DNA of 64,000 nt from Flavobacterium anhuiense (GTDB lineage Bacteria; Bacteroidota; Bacteroidia; Flavobacteriales; Flavobacteriaceae), in assembly GCF_900101855.1 (NCBI RefSeq), contig NZ_FMVC01000002.1, forward strand, positions 349,328 to 413,327. Direction: 5' to 3'. The notes beneath the pieces were generated by a model. That model had not been told where the DNA came from, made no database searches, and saw nothing but the letters and a program-made list of their open reading frames with translations. The position numbers and the translations under genes were made by a program. The first letter of the stretch is position 1, and every line of letters begins with the position of its first letter. This document shows positions 27,290-35,470 of the stretch, piece after piece.

Positions 27290-29218
27290 TTAGTAATGCC
27301 ATCTCACGAAAGCTTCCATTGCAGCATAAGTCGCCAAACCTAATTGATGGTACAACTCAGCTGTTTCGCGGTTTCTATCTTCCGCTCTTTGCCAGAACTC
27401 TCTTGCGTCTGTTCCTTGGAAAACAACTCCATCTTTTTGAGACTGGTGTTTGAAGATTCCGTGACGTTTTGCTAAAACCTGATCTGGACTCATTGGAACT
27501 GCCATTTCAACTTCGTCAATTCCCCATTCTTGCCAAGCTCCACGGTATAACCATAACCAGCAGTCGTTCATGAATTCTTTTGGTTTTAAAACTTTTACTG
27601 CTTCAAAAATAGCATCCAAACAAACTTTGTGCGTTCCGTGCGGATCCGCTAAATCTCCAGCTGCATAAATTTGGTGCGGTTTAATTTTTTCAATTAAATC
27701 AACTGTCAACTGAATATCTTCTGGTCCGATTGGTTTTTTCTCGATTGTTCCTGTTTCATAGAAAGGCAATTCCATGAAGTGAATTTGAGAATCTGGAAGA
27801 CCCACAAAATAACTTGTAGCTCTCGCCTCTCCTTTTCTGATCAAACCTTTAATGTAACGAACTTCTGGAATATCAATTTCGCTGTTCTTTTTGTTCTGTA
27901 AAAACGCTTCTGCTTTTTTGTAGATGTTATCTGCTTCTTCGCTTTTGATTCCGAATTTCTCATTGTAATCAATTACGAATCTTGCAAAACGTAATGCCTC
28001 ATCATCAGCAACCGCAATGTTTCCAGATGTTTGGTACGCTACGTGCACTTCATGTCCTTGCTCTTGCAAACGCATGAAAGTTCCTCCCATACTAATAATG
28101 TCATCATCAGGGTGCGGGCTGAAAATCAATACACGTTTTTTAGCAGGTTCTGCTCTTTCAGGACGATTGGTATCATCTGAATTTGGTTTTCCACCTGGCC
28201 AACCTGTAATTGTATTTTGTAATTTATTAAATATCTTAATGTTAGTATCGTAAGCTGGACCTGAATCTGCCAATAAATCGCTCATACCGTTTTCGATATA
28301 ATCAGCATCAGTAAGCATTAAAATTGGTTTTTTAAGATCTAATGCTAATCCTAAAACAGCTTTACGAGTCAATTTATCTGTCCAAACGATTTTCTCAACT
28401 AACCAAGGCTTGTTAATTCTCGTAAGTTTTGAAGAAGCTTCTTTATCTAAAACAAAAACCGCATTGTTGTGCTCTTGCAAGAAAGATGCAGGAACTCGGT
28501 TTGTAACTTCATCTTCAACAGATTTTTTTACAATACTTGCTTTTCCTTCACCCCAAGCCAATAAGATTACTCGTTTTGCTTCCATGATTTTTTTAACTCC
28601 AAGTGTAATTGCTGTTCTTGGCGTATTATTTAAACCAAAGAAATCTTTACTTGCCGCAACTCTTGTAATGTGATCCAAAGCCACTAAACGCGTTTTAGAG
28701 TTCTGAAGCGAACCAGACTCGTTAAATCCGATGTGTCCGTTTCCTCCAATTCCAAGAATCTGAAGATCTATTCCGCCTAAAGCTTCAATTTTTGCCTCAT
28801 ATTCGTGGCAGTAATCTGCAATTTGCTCTTTTGTTAAAAGTCCGTCTGGAACGTGAGCGTTTTCAGGTAAAATATCGACATGATCAAACAAAAGTTCCTT
28901 CATGAAACGAACATAACTATTGATTGAATTTGGTTCCATTGGATAATATTCATCCAAGTTAAAACTGATTACGTTTTTAAAACTCAATCCTTCTTCTTTA
29001 TGCAGACGCACTAATTCAGCATACAAACCTTTTGGAGAAGAACCAGTTGCCAAACCAAGAATACATGGTTTTCCTTCCTTTTGTTTTTCTCTGATTAAAG
29101 CTGCAATTTCCTGCGCTACTTCTTTTGAAGCATCAGTTGAGTTTTCAAAAACAACTGTATTAATGTTTTCGAATCGTTTTTCGAAACCTGTTGCTTTGTC
29201 GATTTTACTTTTTAACAT
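27290..29218 (-). CDS. nagB: glucosamine-6-phosphate deaminase fused to a PIG-L/LmbE deacetylase-like domain
   Basis: 642 residues, more than twice a normal NagB. Residues about 25-290 are a complete NagB domain (LGLATGSSP, FNLDEYYP, GIGGNGHIGFNE with the catalytic His), which turns glucosamine-6-phosphate into fructose-6-phosphate and ammonia. Residues about 360-642 carry a PIG-L/LmbE zinc deacetylase-like domain (VLIFSPHPDDDIISMGG, and DPHGTHK with a third ligand). Both active sites look intact, so one chain might deacetylate and deaminate an amino sugar. Such fusions exist elsewhere in Bacteroidota; the activity of the second domain is not settled. It is the last gene of the operon that begins with the GHMP kinase, 24 bases after the permease. 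Confidence 0.92.
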   Translation of the reverse strand: MLKSKIDKATGFEKRFENINTVVFENSTDASKEVAQEIAALIREKQKEGKPCILGLATGSSPKGLYAELVRLHKEEGLSFKNVISFNLDEYYPMEPNSINSYVRFMKELLFDHVDILPENAHVPDGLLTKEQIADYCHEYEAKIEALGGIDLQILGIGGNGHIGFNESGSLQNSKTRLVALDHITRVAASKDFFGLNNTPRTAITLGVKKIMEAKRVILLAWGEGKASIVKKSVEDEVTNRVPASFLQEHNNAVFVLDKEASSKLTRINKPWLVEKIVWTDKLTRKAVLGLALDLKKPILMLTDADYIENGMSDLLADSGPAYDTNIKIFNKLQNTITGWPGGKPNSDDTNRPERAEPAKKRVLIFSPHPDDDIISMGGTFMRLQEQGHEVHVAYQTSGNIAVADDEALRFARFVIDYNEKFGIKSEEADNIYKKAEAFLQNKKNSEIDIPEVRYIKGLIRKGEARATSYFVGLPDSQIHFMELPFYETGTIEKKPIGPEDIQLTVDLIEKIKPHQIYAAGDLADPHGTHKVCLDAIFEAVKVLKPKEFMNDCWLWLYRGAWQEWGIDEVEMAVPMSPDQVLAKRHGIFKHQSQKDGVVFQGTDAREFWQRAEDRNRETAELYHQLGLATYAAMEAFVRWHY

Positions 29219-29242
29219 GATATATTAATTTTTATTTTTTGT

Positions 29243-30622
29243 TCAACTATTCCATTTCCTGTATTTATGCCCTTTTACAGCATAAAACAAAATCATCGCA
29301 TACGAAGGCAGGAGCATTAAATAAGCCAATTGATTTCCGCTTTTTGAAACATTTTGCATATTTTTTGCAAGATTTGCAGAATTGATGCTTTCAGTGATCA
29401 TTCCATAGAATAATGGAAAAACCGCTCCACCAATAATTCCCATAATCAAAATAGCGCTTCCTATTTTTGTATAACCCCCTAAATCCTGCAAAGCCATTGG
29501 CCATATCGCTGGCCAGCATAATGCATTTGCCAATCCTAAAAGTGCTACTAAAAATATTACCACAGGTATATTTGGAGTTCCTGGCAATGCAATCATTATT
29601 TTTGGCGAAATCAAAACAATCGCTAAAACGAGCACTAAACCTAGCATTCCAGACACTTTCAACGCTGTGACTTGAGAAACATATTTAGGAATCAATACTA
29701 TTCCAAGAACGTAACCAATTACCATTGCCGACATGGTAAATGATGTTAATTTTAGATAGAAATTTCCTTCTGCACCATAAACACCCAATTGTTTTCCGAA
29801 AGCTCCAATAGAATCTCCCGCCAAAACTTCGGCAGATAAATACAGCATTAAAGTAATTACGCCTAAAACCAGTTGAGGATGCTGAAAGGCATTTTTAATC
29901 TGTTTGAAAACACTTAAATTCGAAACATTTCCTTCTTCATCTAAATCAATTTCTGGAAGAGGAGAAAATTTCACCATAAGAGCTAAAACAGTAATAATCA
30001 ACCCCATATAAAGATACGGTGTTTGCAATTGTAATGCAAGAGAATTTAATGCGCTCGTTTTTGCAGCTTCATCCATCAAGGCAATTTTGTCTGCGGTAAA
30101 GTCCTGCATATTAGACAAAACCAAAACTGTAAGCACAATTGGCGCAACAAATCCTGCCAATTTATTTGCAATTCCTAAAACACTGATTCTTGCTGCGGCA
30201 CTTTCTCTCGGCCCAATCACCACTACATAAGGATTTGAAGCCGTCTGCAGAACTGCCAAACCGGTTCCCATTACAAATAATGCTAATAAAAAGAAGAGAA
30301 ATGTACGACTGGAAGCCGCTGGATAAAACATAAAAGCTCCCGCGGCAATAATCAATAATCCTAAGGAAATTCCGTTTTTATATCCCACTTTTTCAATGAT
30401 ATACGAAGAAGGAACTGCCATTACAAAATAGGCAATATAAAATGCGAAAGTCACAAAATACGCTTGTGAAGAAGTTAATTCGCAAGCTAATTCAAAAAAC
30501 GGAATTAATGGTCCGTTAAGCCAAGTTACGAATCCTAAAATAAAAAACAACAAGGTTAAAATCACCATCGGAACAATGGTACTTTTTTTCTCTACTTGTA
30601 ATGTACTGTGAATGTTTGTCAT
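29243..30622 (-). CDS. FucP-family sugar/proton symporter (MFS)
   Basis: 459 residues with 12 predicted membrane segments. FFILGFVTWLNGPLIPFFEL and LGTGLAVLQTASNPYV-like sequence (MGTGLAVLQTASNPYVVVIG) are the hallmark of the FucP/glucose-galactose/NagP group, inner-membrane sugar:H+ symporters. Its position between nagB and the sugar kinase/nucleotidyltransferase genes argues for an amino sugar or related hexose as substrate, perhaps GlcNAc or GalNAc; this is inference. A TACTTTTG element 112 bases upstream (30735-30742) could be an extra internal promoter. Confidence 0.88.
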   Translation of the reverse strand: MTNIHSTLQVEKKSTIVPMVILTLLFFILGFVTWLNGPLIPFFELACELTSSQAYFVTFAFYIAYFVMAVPSSYIIEKVGYKNGISLGLLIIAAGAFMFYPAASSRTFLFFLLALFVMGTGLAVLQTASNPYVVVIGPRESAAARISVLGIANKLAGFVAPIVLTVLVLSNMQDFTADKIALMDEAAKTSALNSLALQLQTPYLYMGLIITVLALMVKFSPLPEIDLDEEGNVSNLSVFKQIKNAFQHPQLVLGVITLMLYLSAEVLAGDSIGAFGKQLGVYGAEGNFYLKLTSFTMSAMVIGYVLGIVLIPKYVSQVTALKVSGMLGLVLVLAIVLISPKIMIALPGTPNIPVVIFLVALLGLANALCWPAIWPMALQDLGGYTKIGSAILIMGIIGGAVFPLFYGMITESINSANLAKNMQNVSKSGNQLAYLMLLPSYAMILFYAVKGHKYRKWNS

Positions 30623-30787
30623 AATTTTTGGTTGATTAGTTTATAGATTTATTTAATTCAAAATCTAAATTAGAATCAACTCTCACATTATTGATTGCGT
30701 AATTTATGCAAATATCTGCATTTTTTTTGCAAAACAAAAGTAGTACTTAAAATTTCCTTATTCTCTAATTTAGATATGAAAGTTTTG

Positions 30788-31669
30788 TTAATTTTTATTA
30801 TTCCAATTTAAATCAGGATAATATTTTGCCAAATATGTTTTTACTTCGGCAATATCTTCTTTAGCAGTTAGGTCTGGAACATGCTCAGAAAACGGAATTC
30901 CGACCGTAGTTTGCGGATTTTCCTTAACAGAGTTTAAAAGCACCGTCGGAAGCTCCTTTTCATCACGCTCTGGATGAACAGGACAATTTTTAAGATGTAT
31001 ATATAAGGTATTGCCATTAAACTTAAAAGCATTCATACTGACACGTATTTTACCTTCTGAATCTTTATATTGTTCTAAGTCTTCTTCAGTAGGTTTTTCT
31101 AAAATATCCAACAGCTGATTGTTTTGATCTAATTTGGCAATCGCAAAACGCGAAATACGCTCTAATGGAAAATCCATTGCGTCACGATCATAACTGATAA
31201 AAGCATTCGGACTTTCGGTTTCCCTCAACGCACGTAAAGCTTCTGCAGAATACAGATTATCACTATTACAAACCGAATAAAACTGCGAATTTAGTTCTGG
31301 ATATTGCTCTACAGCTTGAAACAGAGCATCTGCAGTTCCAAAAGGCTTTACTCTTCCTTCTGGAATATATTGAACTGCAAACGAAATATTGAGTCCGTGA
31401 AAATCATTATCTTTCATTTTACTGCCGTAAAACTCCTTGAATAGTTCTCCTTGTTCTCCTATAATAATATAGATGTTTTTATAGTCTGCTTTTTTAGCAT
31501 TCCATAAAAGGTAATCCAAAAGAGGTCTTCCGCTTGCGCCAACACCTATAAGACCTTTGCTTCTCTCGTTAGCCTGTGCAATTTCTTCTGGAGATAAATT
31601 ATTTGTAACCGCTTCTTTTTTCATACGAGAAGAAGCCCCGCCGGCTAAAATCACTAAACTGTCGTGCAT
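30788..31669 (-). CDS. sugar-1-phosphate nucleotidyltransferase-like protein
   Basis: 293 residues. The N-terminal LVILAGGASSRMKK is the nucleotide-binding G-G-x-x-x-R-M motif of NTP_transferase enzymes; VCNSDNLYS carries the metal-binding Asp. KPFGTADAL and the EKPTEED segment are also typical. It would make an NDP-sugar from a sugar-1-phosphate. It starts 19 bases after the GHMP kinase gene, so kinase and nucleotidyltransferase probably act in sequence on the same sugar. Compared with GlmU-type enzymes it lacks a C-terminal left-handed helix domain. The sugar and nucleotide are not known. Confidence 0.8.
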   Translation of the reverse strand: MHDSLVILAGGASSRMKKEAVTNNLSPEEIAQANERSKGLIGVGASGRPLLDYLLWNAKKADYKNIYIIIGEQGELFKEFYGSKMKDNDFHGLNISFAVQYIPEGRVKPFGTADALFQAVEQYPELNSQFYSVCNSDNLYSAEALRALRETESPNAFISYDRDAMDFPLERISRFAIAKLDQNNQLLDILEKPTEEDLEQYKDSEGKIRVSMNAFKFNGNTLYIHLKNCPVHPERDEKELPTVLLNSVKENPQTTVGIPFSEHVPDLTAKEDIAEVKTYLAKYYPDLNWNNKN

Positions 31670-31688
31670 TTTATTTTAATTTTCAATA

Positions 31689-32768
31689 TTACTCAATAAT
31701 TCGTACTCCGGGATCAACGTTTACCGCATAAGCTTCCTGTGCTCCTGCGCCTAAAATCGCTTCTATAACCGCATTCTCATTCTTAGGATCAGCAATTACC
31801 ACAATGCTTCCGCCACCTCCAGAACCCACGATTTTTGCTCCGTACGCTCCAGCCTTCAACGCTGCGTTAATCATAGCATCAATTCTTGGAACAGTTATTT
31901 TCAGTAAATTGCGTAAAACTTCATGATGACCATTCATTAAGGATCCAATTTTTTTAAGATCTAAGATTGGCTTTTCAAATTCTTTTAAAGCCTCTTTAGT
32001 ATAATGGTAATTCTTGATGGCTGCTTCAAAAAATGGAATCAGACGATCTGGAAGACAATTTCTATATTTATCGACATCTTCAATTTCCGAAGCATTTAAA
32101 TCAAACTGCGGATAATTTTGCTTTACAAGATCAATTGCCATCAAAGCATTTCCTTTTAATTCGCCAAGCAATCCAATTGTTTCCTTTGGAACGCCCGAAA
32201 CACCTGTAATCAATCCTTTTAATTCTGTCCCTATAACATCAAAAGAAAAAGGCTTTTTAGTATTGATGTAAACGATATTTCCAACTCCAATACTAAAATG
32301 ATCCATCATTCCGCCAGGTTCTCCGTGTTCCAAAACTTCAGATTCGTAGCCCAATTTCGAGAGAAATTCAGGTGTAACTTCATGATCTATTCCAAAAGCT
32401 TCTATCAGGAAACGAATCCAAGCCATCAACAAGGCGGAAGAGCTAGAAGTTCCAGAATTAATTGGAATATCTCCAGTAATTGTAATCGTATAACCAGAGG
32501 TTGGTTTACAGCCATATCTGCGCAAGACGCGCAATGAGGAAGCAAAATAATCTCTGGATTCTAATTTTTCGAAAGCCTCATGTATATCGATAATCCGAAT
32601 TTCATTAATATCAATCATATTCAGAACAAATGTTTCGGTCTGATTTTGTTTTGCAATTAATTTAATATTTCGATCTATCGCACAGGCTATAACAGGCAAT
32701 CCTAAGTAGTCTTGATGATCTCCAAAAAGACAGGTTCGGCCGGGAGCTAATGACGTGATTTTTTTCAC
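31689..32768 (-). CDS. GHMP-family sugar kinase (galactokinase/N-acetylhexosamine kinase-like)
   Basis: 359 residues. LAPGRTCLFGDHQDYLG (7-23) is a galactokinase-type signature; INSGTSSSSALLMA (103-116) is the ATP-binding GHMP motif 2; PGGMMDHF (151-158) places the catalytic Asp156; GAKIVGSGGGGS is motif 3. Such kinases form sugar-1-phosphates. With the nucleotidyltransferase next to it and an alpha-GalNAcase in the opposite arm, an N-acetylhexosamine 1-kinase is a reasonable guess, not a proof. It is the first gene of the minus-strand arm, directly behind the duplicated operator/promoter module (32857-32941). Confidence 0.85.
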   Translation of the reverse strand: MKKITSLAPGRTCLFGDHQDYLGLPVIACAIDRNIKLIAKQNQTETFVLNMIDINEIRIIDIHEAFEKLESRDYFASSLRVLRRYGCKPTSGYTITITGDIPINSGTSSSSALLMAWIRFLIEAFGIDHEVTPEFLSKLGYESEVLEHGEPGGMMDHFSIGVGNIVYINTKKPFSFDVIGTELKGLITGVSGVPKETIGLLGELKGNALMAIDLVKQNYPQFDLNASEIEDVDKYRNCLPDRLIPFFEAAIKNYHYTKEALKEFEKPILDLKKIGSLMNGHHEVLRNLLKITVPRIDAMINAALKAGAYGAKIVGSGGGGSIVVIADPKNENAVIEAILGAGAQEAYAVNVDPGVRIIE

Positions 32769-32856
32769 TTAAACACTTTGTATTAAAACGCTTCAATTCA
32801 ATAAATTACAGCGTAAATTAGTTATAAATTTATTTTCGGTTTTCGGTTTTGATTTC

Positions 32857-32941
32857 ACGAAACTAGAGATTATATTTTTATAAAACAAGAAAAAACATAA
32901 AAATGTGCTCGAACACACATTTTTTGTGTTCTCGAGCACAT
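32857..32941 (-). promoter_or_regulatory. operator/promoter module copy 1, driving the kinase-to-nagB operon
   Basis: Two 14-base LacI-like palindromes with a central TCGA, TGTGCTCGAACACA (32904-32917) and TGTTCTCGAGCACA (32927-32940), are centred 23 bases apart. Read on the minus strand they are followed by TTG (32886-32888), 20 bases and TAGTTTCG (32858-32865), a near-consensus promoter. The block is nearly identical, in inverted orientation, to 35138-35223 upstream of susC, with 41 bases fully identical over the promoter. Confidence 0.8.
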
Positions 32942-32986
32942 TTATTAATTCTTACAGAAAAATTACGTTTATTAAATCAAAGTTTT

Positions 32987-32994
32987 TATATTTG
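32987..32994 (+). promoter_or_regulatory. -7 element for the LacI-family gene
   Basis: TATATTTG is a perfect TAnnTTTG ending 5 bases before the ATG, so the transcript could be leaderless. No clear TTG at the right spacing. Confidence 0.4.
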
Positions 32995-32999
32995 CTCAT

Positions 33000-34040
33000 A
33001 TGGATAAAAAGTACACAATTAAGGATATAGCACAAATGGCTGGAGTTTCTAAAGGAACTGTAGACCGTGTGCTACACAACAGAGGAAAAGTCTCTCCTGC
33101 TGCACTCGAAAAAATCAATGAAGTTCTGAATGTTATTGATTACGAACCCAACTTAATTGCTCGAAATTTAAAAAGCACTAAAGTATATCGCATTTGTGTC
33201 TTGCTTCCAGATCCTGTATTTGACCCTTATTGGCTTCCGTGCGTTAATGGAATCCAAGATGCCATTAAAGAATTCAAAGCTTATAATGTCAATATAGAAA
33301 TTCATTACTTTAATCCAGAAAGCACCAAATCGTTTCTAAAAACAAACGAAGCCATTGTAGCACAATCGCCAGATGCTGTTTTACTAACTCCTCTTTTCCA
33401 TAAAGAAACCATAGAAATCATAAAACAATATGACGAATTAGGAATTATGGTAAATACTTTTAATAACCAGGTTGAATCTTCTTCCATAAAAAGTTTTGTT
33501 GGACAAGATTTATACAAAAGCGGACGTGTTGCCGCAAGTTTAATGAATTTGATTCTGCCTAAAGGACAGATTGCCATTATCCACATTGACGAAAGCTTAA
33601 AAAACGCCGTCCACATGCAGGAAAAAGAACGAGGCTTTAGAAGCTATTTTGACGAAAAAAATCTTTCTGATTTCTCTTTAACCACATTAAAACTGAAATA
33701 TTCCAACATAGAAACTAAGCTGCCAGCGTTTATAAATGAAAACCCAGGCCTAAGCGGCATTTTCATTACCACCTCAAAGGCTTATCAAATTGCTTCTACT
33801 CTATCTAATATAACAGACGAAAAAATTGTTTTGATTGGCTATGACTTAATCGATAAAAATGTCAGCTTTTTAAATCAAGGATTGATTCATTTTTTAATAC
33901 ATCAAAACCAAAAGAGACAGGCGTATTTAGGAGTCAGCACTTTAGTAGAACACTTTTTATTCAGAAAAGATATCCCAGAAACCATTTTGCTCCCAATTGA
34001 CATAATAAATGTCGAAAATGCTTCTTTTTATATTAGCTAA
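33000..34040 (+). CDS. LacI-family transcriptional regulator
   Basis: 346 residues. The N-terminal helix-turn-helix and hinge (YTIKDIAQMAGVSKGTVDRV, then NLIARNLKS) are of LacI type; residues about 65-340 are a periplasmic-binding-protein-like sensor (VLLPDPVFDPYW, KSFVGQDLYKSGRVAA) that should bind a sugar. It lies between the two arms of the PUL, beside module copy 1. The palindromes with central CG in both modules fit LacI-family binding, so it is the obvious candidate regulator of both arms. As the palindromes are upstream of -33, activation is as plausible as repression. Confidence 0.92.
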   Translation: MDKKYTIKDIAQMAGVSKGTVDRVLHNRGKVSPAALEKINEVLNVIDYEPNLIARNLKSTKVYRICVLLPDPVFDPYWLPCVNGIQDAIKEFKAYNVNIEIHYFNPESTKSFLKTNEAIVAQSPDAVLLTPLFHKETIEIIKQYDELGIMVNTFNNQVESSSIKSFVGQDLYKSGRVAASLMNLILPKGQIAIIHIDESLKNAVHMQEKERGFRSYFDEKNLSDFSLTTLKLKYSNIETKLPAFINENPGLSGIFITTSKAYQIASTLSNITDEKIVLIGYDLIDKNVSFLNQGLIHFLIHQNQKRQAYLGVSTLVEHFLFRKDIPETILLPIDIINVENASFYIS

Positions 34041-34076
34041 AGTTTTTTGCCGCTAAGACACGAAGTTTTTTTTTAA

Positions 34077-34096
34077 TCTCCAGCTAAAGCTGGAGA
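34077..34096. terminator. hairpin between convergent genes
   Basis: TCTCCAGC / GCTGGAGA is an 8-base perfect stem with a 4-base loop. T-rich and A-rich tracts lie 4-12 bases away on both sides, so a terminator role is possible but not textbook. Confidence 0.45.
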
Positions 34097-34152
34097 CAAT
34101 TCAGATTTCTTCCCTTAAAAAAAACTTTGCAACTCGGCGCCTTTGTGTCAAA

Positions 34153-34791
34153 TCACCTCACTAAAACAAACTTTCCAAAAGAAGATGCTATGTGAAAATT
34201 CGGTTCGGGAGTATTTGGATTTACCCACGTAATCCAAGTTGGTTCGTAGTTACCATTTTTGTCTTTGGAGAATTTTGCTCTATAAACCCCTGTTTCGATA
34301 ACATTATCATGTATTAAATCTAATTTTTCTAAAGAAGCGATACTAATTACCCCTGCAACCGTAAAAGAAACTTCATCTGCAGAAGATTCCAATTTAATTT
34401 GATTTTCAGGCCATTTCCATTCGTAATCAAAGATTTTATTTGGCAGGGCATGGAAATCCAGCAATCTTGTCGAAGGATCAATTTCAAGACAGTAATACGG
34501 ATTAAGCTCATCACTACTTCTAAAAAAAAGCTCCACGCGATCAGAATTACAAATACTGTCTACACTATTATCTTTTTGATCGATATAAACATCCGTATCA
34601 AAAACCCTAAAATTAAAATAGAAGTTTTCTTGATCCCATAACGCGCGAAATTCAATTTTTAAAACCGATTCATTATTCCACGGAGAACCAAAATCAGTTA
34701 AACAATCTGCTTTTTCCCAAAAAAAAGGATCTAAAATCTGAGTTTCGTTCTTTTGATTATTATCTATTATTTGTACATGGTATTCTTTCAA
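34153..34791 (-). CDS. CBM9-like carbohydrate-binding protein
   Basis: 212 residues with no signal peptide. The layout (W..A..L.DFGSPWNNESVLKIEFRALWDQENFYFNFRV...D...SDRVELFF) is that of the carbohydrate-binding family 9-like beta-sandwich often found alone in Bacteroidota PULs. Family members bind reducing-end sugars when part of xylanases; here the ligand is unknown, and cytoplasmic location would be odd. It lies inside the PUL between the regulator and the susC leader. A perfect palindrome GGTCAAAATGACC at 34834-34846, upstream of its start, may be regulatory. Confidence 0.72.
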   Translation of the reverse strand: MKEYHVQIIDNNQKNETQILDPFFWEKADCLTDFGSPWNNESVLKIEFRALWDQENFYFNFRVFDTDVYIDQKDNSVDSICNSDRVELFFRSSDELNPYYCLEIDPSTRLLDFHALPNKIFDYEWKWPENQIKLESSADEVSFTVAGVISIASLEKLDLIHDNVIETGVYRAKFSKDKNGNYEPTWITWVNPNTPEPNFHIASSFGKFVLVR

Positions 34792-35470
34792 AATTCTTCT
34801 TCTTAAAATCTGTTAATTTTTCATTTTCAAAAAGGTCAAAATGACCATTAAATCATCTTTCCATTTTTCCTTTTTTCTTCATGACCAATATACTTCAAAA
34901 ATTGAATTGAAAAACAAATCAAATTCATAATTAAATCTAAAATTTCACTCTTTTTCAACATAAGAAAAGACTGCTTAATTTTTACGTATTTACATTAGTC
35001 ATTGCGAAATTCATAAGTTTTTACAAAAAGAACATTTATTATTCAAAAAAAAGTCAGTTCTAAGAGCTTCAGCATTTCTAAAACATTTTAAAGATATCTC
35101 ATCTTTTTAAGTCTAAAAAAACGTTTCGTACAATTTTATGTGCTCGAGAACATAAATTTTGTGTGTTCGAGCACATTTTTTGTGTTTTTTCTTGTTTTAT
35201 AAAAATATAATCTCTAGTTTCGTCAGAGATTAATCTTAAAACTAAGTTAATTATGCAAAATTTCAGGTGATTTTTAAGCTCAAAAAAAGAAGAAAAACAA
35301 ACTAAACAAGCCGTGTTTAGGAGTAAAAAAAGAAGTCTCTGGTTTGCACAAAAATAATTCAATCGAAAACACAACTAAAAAGACAAAATGAATTTCCAGA
35401 TCAAAAAAGAAATCTAAAACCTACAAACAAAGAAAAAACAATTAAACATTAACCAAAACCAATTCAAAGT
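34792..35470. other. 679-base noncoding region upstream of susC
   Basis: It holds the palindrome GGTCAAAATGACC (34834-34846), an AT-rich stretch without visible signal (34850-35130), the operator/promoter module copy 2 (35138-35223) and a predicted 5' leader of about 240 bases for susC. A minus-strand TATTTTTG (35349-35356) in the leader could start an antisense RNA. No protein gene is supported. Confidence 0.6.
35138..35223 (+). promoter_or_regulatory. operator/promoter module copy 2, driving the susC operon
   Basis: Palindromes TGTGCTCGAGAACA (35139-35152) and TGTGTTCGAGCACA (35162-35175), centred 23 bases apart, precede TTG (35192-35194), 20 bases and TAGTTTCG (35215-35222). It is the inverted near-copy of 32857-32941: about six substitutions and one indel, all in the operator half, while the promoter half is identical. 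Similarity stops just after the -7 element. Confidence 0.8.

Noticed and set aside
35099..35374. Minus-strand 91-codon reading frame upstream of susC
   Set aside because: It runs through the operator/promoter module, shows no family features and is best explained as a chance open frame.
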